From assembly GCA_934663885.1 (NCBI GenBank), contig CAKUKW010000053.1, positions 1 to 10,109 of the forward strand: DNA of 10,109 bases. Reading direction: 5' to 3'. The translations under genes and the position numbers were made by a program. Below, in pieces: positions 6,465 through 10,109 of this stretch (its first letter is position 1; each line of letters begins with the position of its first letter). The notes beneath the pieces were generated by a model. It saw only the letters and a program-made list of their open reading frames with translations, was not told the origin of the DNA and ran no database searches. This DNA is from an uncultured Tidjanibacter sp. (GTDB lineage Bacteria; Bacteroidota; Bacteroidia; Bacteroidales; Rikenellaceae).

Positions 6465-7081
6465 CCCCCGTCGAAATAGTTAAGATAGGCGTTACGGGCG
6501 GTATCGGCAGCGGGAAGAGTACGGTTTGCCGGATGTTCGGTATGCTTGGCGTTCCCGTTTACGATTCGGACAGGAGGGCATAGGAACTGATGTCTGAAGA
6601 TACCAGGCTTGCAGAGGATATCAAAAGGTTTTTCGGAACCCCTTCCTACCATGGCAATGAGCCTGACCGCACGTTTCTGGCCGAAAAAGTGTTCAGGGAT
6701 AAATTCGCACTCAACATGCTCAACTCACTGGTACATCCGGCGGTAATGCGTGATTTCGATTTGTGGTCACGCCTTTTGGGTAATCACATGGCCGGGTATG
6801 TTATTTTGGAGAGCGCCATAATTTTCGATGCCGGACTTGCCGGGCAGCTCGATGCCGTGGTGACGGTGTCGGCGCCTGAAGAGTTGCGTATAGAGAGGGT
6901 GATTACCCGCGACAATACGTGCCGCACAAAAGTTGAGGCCCGTATATCGAGCCAGATGAGCGACGCTGAAAGGGAATTGCTTGCGGGGTATGTTATCCGT
7001 AACGACGAACGGACCATGGTGTGGCCGCAGGTACTCGGACTTGACAGCATATTTAGAAATTATAAAAGAACGGCAGGCTAA
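6461..7081 (+). pseudogene. coaE: Dephospho-CoA kinase gene interrupted by an in-frame TAG at codon 41
   Basis: CoaE catalyses the last step of coenzyme A synthesis, phosphorylating the 3'-OH of the dephospho-CoA ribose with ATP. From the ATG at 6461, overlapping the previous stop, the frame gives [20 protein letters not shown] with the P-loop GGIGSGKST at residues 13-21. [10 protein letters not shown] follows, holding the usual conserved aspartates (D35, D37). Codon 41 is then TAG (6581-6583) instead of the lysine common at this place, and the same frame resumes ELMSED. The rest has typical CoaE parts: FRDKFALNMLNSLVHPAVM, VILESAIIFDAGL, and the lid/adenine region ARISSQMSDAERELLAGYVIRND. 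Without the stop the protein would be about 206 residues, a normal length. One A-to-T change (AAG to TAG) explains it. No frameshift or other decay is visible, so the event is recent, a sequencing error, or tolerated by readthrough or restart. Confidence 0.85.
6590..7081 (+). CDS. Downstream open frame of the interrupted coaE (C-terminal 163 residues)
   Basis: After the TAG at 6581-6583 an ATG occurs two codons later, in the same frame, with AGGA at 6582-6585 just upstream. Ribosomes that stop at the TAG could restart here. The product would lack the P-loop and DSD motif of CoaE, so it should not be an active kinase alone. It carries the CoA-binding and lid portion (HPAVM, ESAIIFDAGL, SSQMSDAERELL). 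Automatic gene callers are likely to report this piece as a short CoaE. I treat it as part of the interrupted gene, not a separate one. Confidence 0.4.
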   Translation: MSEDTRLAEDIKRFFGTPSYHGNEPDRTFLAEKVFRDKFALNMLNSLVHPAVMRDFDLWSRLLGNHMAGYVILESAIIFDAGLAGQLDAVVTVSAPEELRIERVITRDNTCRTKVEARISSQMSDAERELLAGYVIRNDERTMVWPQVLGLDSIFRNYKRTAG

Positions 7082-7086
7082 TAAAA

Positions 7087-7917
7087 ATGAAAATAAACGG
7101 CCGCCATCTGGACTTCAACCGTCCGCAGGTAATGGGCATACTGAACGTTACGCCGGATTCGTTCTTCTCGGGGAGTCGCAGATTCTCTCCGGAATCGGTA
7201 GTCGCGCGCGTCAGAGAAATCGAAGGGCAGGGTGCGGCTATTATAGATATAGGCGGGTATTCCACACGGCCCGGCGCTCCCGAAGTCGATGCAGCCGAAG
7301 AGTTGCGAAGGGTCATTCTCGGAGTCGGGATCGTAAAAGAAACCGCTCCCGATTTGATAATATCTGTGGATACTTTCAGGGCGGAAGTGGCCGGTGGCGT
7401 GCTGTCGCGTTTCGGTGAGTGTATTATAAACGATATATCGGCAGGAGAACTCGACCCCGCTATAATAGATGTGGTTGCTTTCCATAACGCACCTTATATT
7501 GCGATGCATATGCGAGGTACGCCGGCAGATATGCAAAAACATACCGAATATGACGACGTGGCGCTCGATGTCCGGAGTTACCTCCTGCGCCGGGCCGAAT
7601 ATTTAGCGGGAAGGGGTGTGGGGAATATTATATTAGATCCGGGGTTCGGGTTCGCCAAAACGGCGGAACAGAATTACGAATTGCTTGCCGGGCTTGAAAC
7701 GATATGTGCAGAGGGTTATCCTGTACTGGCGGGAGTGTCGCGCAAGTCTATGATATACAAGATTCTCGGTAATACCCCCGGAGAGTCGCTCGCTGGAACG
7801 GTGGCGCTCAACTGGGAATGCCTCCGCAAGGGAGCGTCCATACTAAGGGTACACGACGTAAAGGAAGCCGCCGATATTGTAAAACTTTTTAACATATATA
7901 AAGAAAATGGGGCGTAA
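7087..7917 (+). CDS. folP: Dihydropteroate synthase
   Basis: A complete 276-residue FolP. It condenses 6-hydroxymethyl-7,8-dihydropterin diphosphate with p-aminobenzoate to dihydropteroate in folate synthesis, and is the target of sulfonamides. All main motifs of the TIM barrel are seen in order: MGILNVTPDSFFSGSR (16-31), IIDIGGYSTRPGA (52-64), IISVDTF (91-97), INDISAG (114-120), IAMHMRGTP (138-146), ILDPGFGFAKT (182-192), AGVSRKS (215-221, the pABA/sulfonamide-site lysine K220), and the closing RVHDVKEA (254-261). It starts five bases after the coaE stop, so it is probably in the same transcript. Its reading frame is intact, unlike its neighbour coaE. The region around the SFFSGSR loop looks ordinary. 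I see no residue change that I would call resistance from this view. Confidence 0.96.
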   Translation: MKINGRHLDFNRPQVMGILNVTPDSFFSGSRRFSPESVVARVREIEGQGAAIIDIGGYSTRPGAPEVDAAEELRRVILGVGIVKETAPDLIISVDTFRAEVAGGVLSRFGECIINDISAGELDPAIIDVVAFHNAPYIAMHMRGTPADMQKHTEYDDVALDVRSYLLRRAEYLAGRGVGNIILDPGFGFAKTAEQNYELLAGLETICAEGYPVLAGVSRKSMIYKILGNTPGESLAGTVALNWECLRKGASILRVHDVKEAADIVKLFNIYKENGA

Positions 7918-7921
7918 AAAG

Positions 7922-8572
7922 ATGATAGAGGTACGCGAGGTACACAAGAGTTACGGGGCGCTGGAAGTACTTAAAGGCGTATCCCTGGACGTGGAGCAGG
8001 GAGAAGTGGTGTGCATTGTGGGCGCCAGCGGGGCGGGGAAGACCACGCTGCTTCAGATCATCGGTACCCTCAGCAGGATAGATTCAGGCATGGTTAAAGT
8101 GGATAACGTCCAGACTGAAAAGCTCAATGACAGGGAATTATCAAATTTCCGCAACAATAAGATAGGTTTCGTTTTCCAGTTCCATCACCTTCTTCCCGAG
8201 TTCACTGCTTTCGAAAACGTTTGCATCCCCGGTTATATCGGCGGACACGACAGGGAGGCCGTCGAAAAAAAGGCTGCGGAACTAATCGCCATGCTCGATA
8301 TGTCGCACCGTTCTACCCATAAGCCGGCAGAGCTTTCAGGCGGAGAGCAGCAGAGGATCGCTATCGCTCGTGCCCTTATAAATTCGCCTGCCGTGCTGCT
8401 TGCCGACGAGCCTTCCGGAAACCTCGATACGAAGAACAGGGAAGAGATACACCGTCTTTTCTTCGACCTGCGCGAGCGGTTCGGTCAAACGGTTGTCATA
8501 GTCACCCATGACGAAGGCCTGGCCGCGATGGGTGACAGGAAAATAGTTATGAGCGACGGGCTGATAATGTAA
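7922..8572 (+). CDS. lolD: LolD-type ABC transporter ATP-binding protein
   Basis: A 216-residue ABC ATPase. From the ATG at 7922 it begins [12 protein letters not shown], matching the usual family start. An earlier ATG at 7907 would add five residues and overlap the folP end. Motifs, numbered from 7922: Walker [11 protein letters not shown] (about 34-43), Q-loop [20 protein letters not shown] signature [15 protein letters not shown] (138-152), Walker [13 protein letters not shown] (158-169) and switch histidine in THD (195-197). This pattern is typical of LolD, which powers release of lipoproteins from the inner membrane toward the outer membrane with LolC/E permeases. The related MacB/FtsE-type ATPases have similar motifs. 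No permease gene lies nearby, so the substrate is inferred from sequence style. It sits four bases after folP and is likely co-transcribed. Confidence 0.85.
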   Translation: MIEVREVHKSYGALEVLKGVSLDVEQGEVVCIVGASGAGKTTLLQIIGTLSRIDSGMVKVDNVQTEKLNDRELSNFRNNKIGFVFQFHHLLPEFTAFENVCIPGYIGGHDREAVEKKAAELIAMLDMSHRSTHKPAELSGGEQQRIAIARALINSPAVLLADEPSGNLDTKNREEIHRLFFDLRERFGQTVVIVTHDEGLAAMGDRKIVMSDGLIM

Positions 8573-8617
8573 GGGTATGACTATGGCTGGCGTTGGCGAT
8601 AAAGTGAATAGGACTGT

Positions 8618-8623
8618 AGGAGG
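8618..8623 (+). promoter_or_regulatory. Strong Shine-Dalgarno that decides the start of the TIGR02757 gene
   Basis: AGGAGG lies four bases before the ATG at 8628. Such a consensus site is uncommon in Bacteroidota and favours this ATG over upstream in-frame ATGs at 8577 and 8583, which have none. The resulting N-terminus MCKDELKELLDHLHDKYN resembles the family start. Confidence 0.6.
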
Positions 8624-8627
8624 TTAT

Positions 8628-9401
8628 ATGTGTAAAGACGAGTTGAAGGAGTTGCTCGATCATCTCCACGATAAATACAATTCTCATGATTTCATCGAGA
8701 ACGACCCTATATCGGTTCCGTACCTGTTTACGGAAGCAGAGGATCGCGAGATAGCGGGTTTTCTTGCTTCTACTATAGCGTGGGGTAACCGTAAAGCCAT
8801 CGTCAAAAGCGGCAGGCGGATGATTGATTTTATGGATCGACGCCCTTATGATTTCACGATGAACGCCTCTCCGGCCGAACTTGAAACGCTGGAAAAATAT
8901 GTACACCGTACTTTCAACGGACGTGATTTCCGCGACTTCATACTCGCGCTCAGGCGGTTTTATACAGACTTGGGCGGCCTGGGCGGTTTTTTCCAGGACA
9001 AATATGAAGAAAGCGGCGACATACGGAGTGTCATTTCCGGGTTCCGCCGTGAATTTTTCTGCTGCAGTCACGACCGCCACTGCGAAAAGCATGTTTCCTC
9101 GATAGATAAAAAAGCGGCCTGTAAACGCTTGAATATGTATTTGCGCTGGATGGTACGCGATGACGGCAGAGGAGTGGATTTCGGTATGTGGAAAAGGATT
9201 CCTTCTTCGGCGCTTTATCTCCCGCTGGATGTGCATTCCGGGAATATGGGGCGTTCGCTCGGTTTGCTTTCACGCAGGCAGGACGACTGGAAAGCTGTCG
9301 AAGAAATAACATCCTCGCTCAGGGAATTCGACCCGGCCGATCCGGTGAAATACGACTTCGCCCTGTTCGGGGCCGGTATCGACGGATTCCTTAAAAAATA
9401 A
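8628..9401 (+). CDS. TIGR02757/DUF2400 family protein of unknown function
   Basis: A 257-residue protein from the preferred ATG at 8628. The frame could begin at 8577, adding 17 poorly conserved residues. I recognise the TIGR02757 (DUF2400) family from the stretch PISVPYLFTEAEDREIAGFLASTIAWGNRK and from KRLNMYLRWMVRDDGRGVDFGMWKRI. Further support comes from LPLDVHSGNMGRSLGLLSRRQDDW and the C-terminal DPADPVKYDFALFGAGIDGF. The family is widespread in Bacteroidota and has no established biochemical role that I know. No signal peptide or membrane helix is visible, so it should be cytoplasmic. The gene follows lolD by 55 bases and precedes trmN6 by two bases, so it is likely translated from one transcript with them. 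An acidic, Arg-rich composition and a Cys/His cluster (CCSHDRHCEKH, about residues 145-155) are notable, and could be metal-related, though this is only a suggestion. Confidence 0.85.
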   Translation: MCKDELKELLDHLHDKYNSHDFIENDPISVPYLFTEAEDREIAGFLASTIAWGNRKAIVKSGRRMIDFMDRRPYDFTMNASPAELETLEKYVHRTFNGRDFRDFILALRRFYTDLGGLGGFFQDKYEESGDIRSVISGFRREFFCCSHDRHCEKHVSSIDKKAACKRLNMYLRWMVRDDGRGVDFGMWKRIPSSALYLPLDVHSGNMGRSLGLLSRRQDDWKAVEEITSSLREFDPADPVKYDFALFGAGIDGFLKK

Positions 9402-9403
9402 CG

Positions 9404-10109
9404 ATGGGCAATTCGTTTTTCCGTTTCAAAAAGTTTACCGTCCACCAGCAAGGGGCCGCAATGAAAGTGGGCACCGACGGTGTACTGATGGGCGCCTGGG
9501 CTCGCGTCAGGCCGGATGATAAAAAATACCTCGATATAGGAACCGGAACAGGACTTATAGCGCTCATGCTTGCCCAAAGGACTGAAAATATGGGTGCCAC
9601 AATAGACGCGGTCGAAATAGATAGAGGCAGTTATATGCAGGCCTTGGAGAATGCCGCCGCGTCCGGATGGGGCGACAGGGTTAGCCTGTTCAATCTTCCG
9701 GTTCAGGATTTTGCCACGCAATCGGATACTAAATACGCTCACATTATCGCCAATCCTCCCTATTTCGTCGGTTCACTGCTCCCGCTTTGCGGGGCGAGGT
9801 CTGCCGCGCGCCATACAGGATCGCTTTCCTATGCCGAACTTTTATCATGCACTTCGCGGCTATTGGCTTCCGATGGTATTTTTTCTGCTATTATCCCTGC
9901 CGGCATGGAAGAGGAATTCACTAAAATTGCGGCCGAACTGGGCCTGCATGTCTCAAGGAAATGTGTTGTGTCCTCTATTGCCGGAATGTCCCCGAAACGC
10001 GTTATGCTCGAGTTTTCCCGCAGTGCGGGAATAGTAGAGGAGCACACCCTTATCATAGAGTCCGGAGGCGGCGGGTATACGGCGGAATATATGGAACTCA
10101 CGCGGGATT
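9404..10109 (+). CDS. trmN6: tRNA1(Val) (adenine(37)-N6)-methyltransferase, truncated by the window end
   Basis: The frame is open for 235 codons from the ATG at 9404 to the window edge, without a stop. The start FRFKKFTVHQQGAAMKVGTDGVLMGAWA closely resembles the family opening (E. coli YfiC: CAMKVGTDGILLGAWA). The SAM-binding motif I is DIGTGTGL (44-51). The acidic loop is DAVEID (68-73). The amino-methyltransferase catalytic motif NPPY is at 117-120. Near the end PKRVMLEFSR and YTAEYMELTRD match the family C-terminus, so only a few residues are missing. The enzyme methylates N6 of A37 in tRNA1Val using S-adenosylmethionine. The start is two bases after the upstream stop, consistent with the operon. 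The frame continues beyond the window. Confidence 0.92.
   Translation, partial: MGNSFFRFKKFTVHQQGAAMKVGTDGVLMGAWARVRPDDKKYLDIGTGTGLIALMLAQRTENMGATIDAVEIDRGSYMQALENAAASGWGDRVSLFNLPVQDFATQSDTKYAHIIANPPYFVGSLLPLCGARSAARHTGSLSYAELLSCTSRLLASDGIFSAIIPAGMEEEFTKIAAELGLHVSRKCVVSSIAGMSPKRVMLEFSRSAGIVEEHTLIIESGGGGYTAEYMELTRD

Noticed and set aside
6581..6583. TAG recoded as an amino acid across the genome
   Set aside because: TAG ends the PiT gene (445-447) and the ompH-like gene (5439-5441) at natural C-termini, and no other in-frame TAG is seen in recognised genes.
8547..9236. 229-codon minus-strand frame opposite the TIGR02757 gene
   Set aside because: The plus-strand frame matches a known family throughout. 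The antisense product (Arg/His-rich, no domain) looks like a shadow.

Overview
The window looks like core chromosome of a Bacteroidota bacterium, probably order Bacteroidales. A Rikenellaceae/Alistipes-like source is possible, but that is a guess. The evidence is a BACON plus choice-of-anchor-J lipoprotein, several -7 boxes of the Bacteroidota type (TAnnTTTG), few Shine-Dalgarno sequences, a PiT transporter carrying a PhoU-like tail, and the gene neighbourhood around coaE. I see no tRNA, rRNA, CRISPR array, insertion sequence or phage gene.

Left part (1-4663, all on the minus strand). The first 41 codons of a lipoprotein gene run off the left edge. Next come a large PiT-family phosphate transporter with its own terminator, a BACON/anchor-J surface lipoprotein with its own promoter and terminator, and ruvA, the Holliday-junction DNA-binding subunit. 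ruvA diverges from an ompH-type gene across a 175-base promoter region.

Centre (4839-5900). An OmpH/Skp-like protein that is itself a predicted lipoprotein is followed by a near-perfect terminator hairpin. About 350 further bases hold no recognisable gene, only short repeats and a promoter at the right end.

Right part (5901-10109, all on the plus strand). This is a tightly packed apparent operon: a single-span YbbR-like protein, coaE (dephospho-CoA kinase), folP (dihydropteroate synthase), a LolD-type ABC ATPase, a TIGR02757/DUF2400 protein, and trmN6 (tRNA1Val A37 methyltransferase), which is cut by the window end. Most junctions are overlaps or gaps of 2-5 bases. The genes mix cofactor synthesis, envelope and tRNA modification, as in many Bacteroidota housekeeping clusters.

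The most notable observation is in coaE. The frame is intact across all expected motifs except for one TAG codon at position 41, where homologues usually have lysine. An ATG follows two codons later. TAG serves as the ordinary stop of two other genes here, so code reassignment is unlikely. A real nonsense mutation, a base-call or assembly error, or translational restart are the live options. I found no convincing undescribed system; the rest is ordinary housekeeping DNA.
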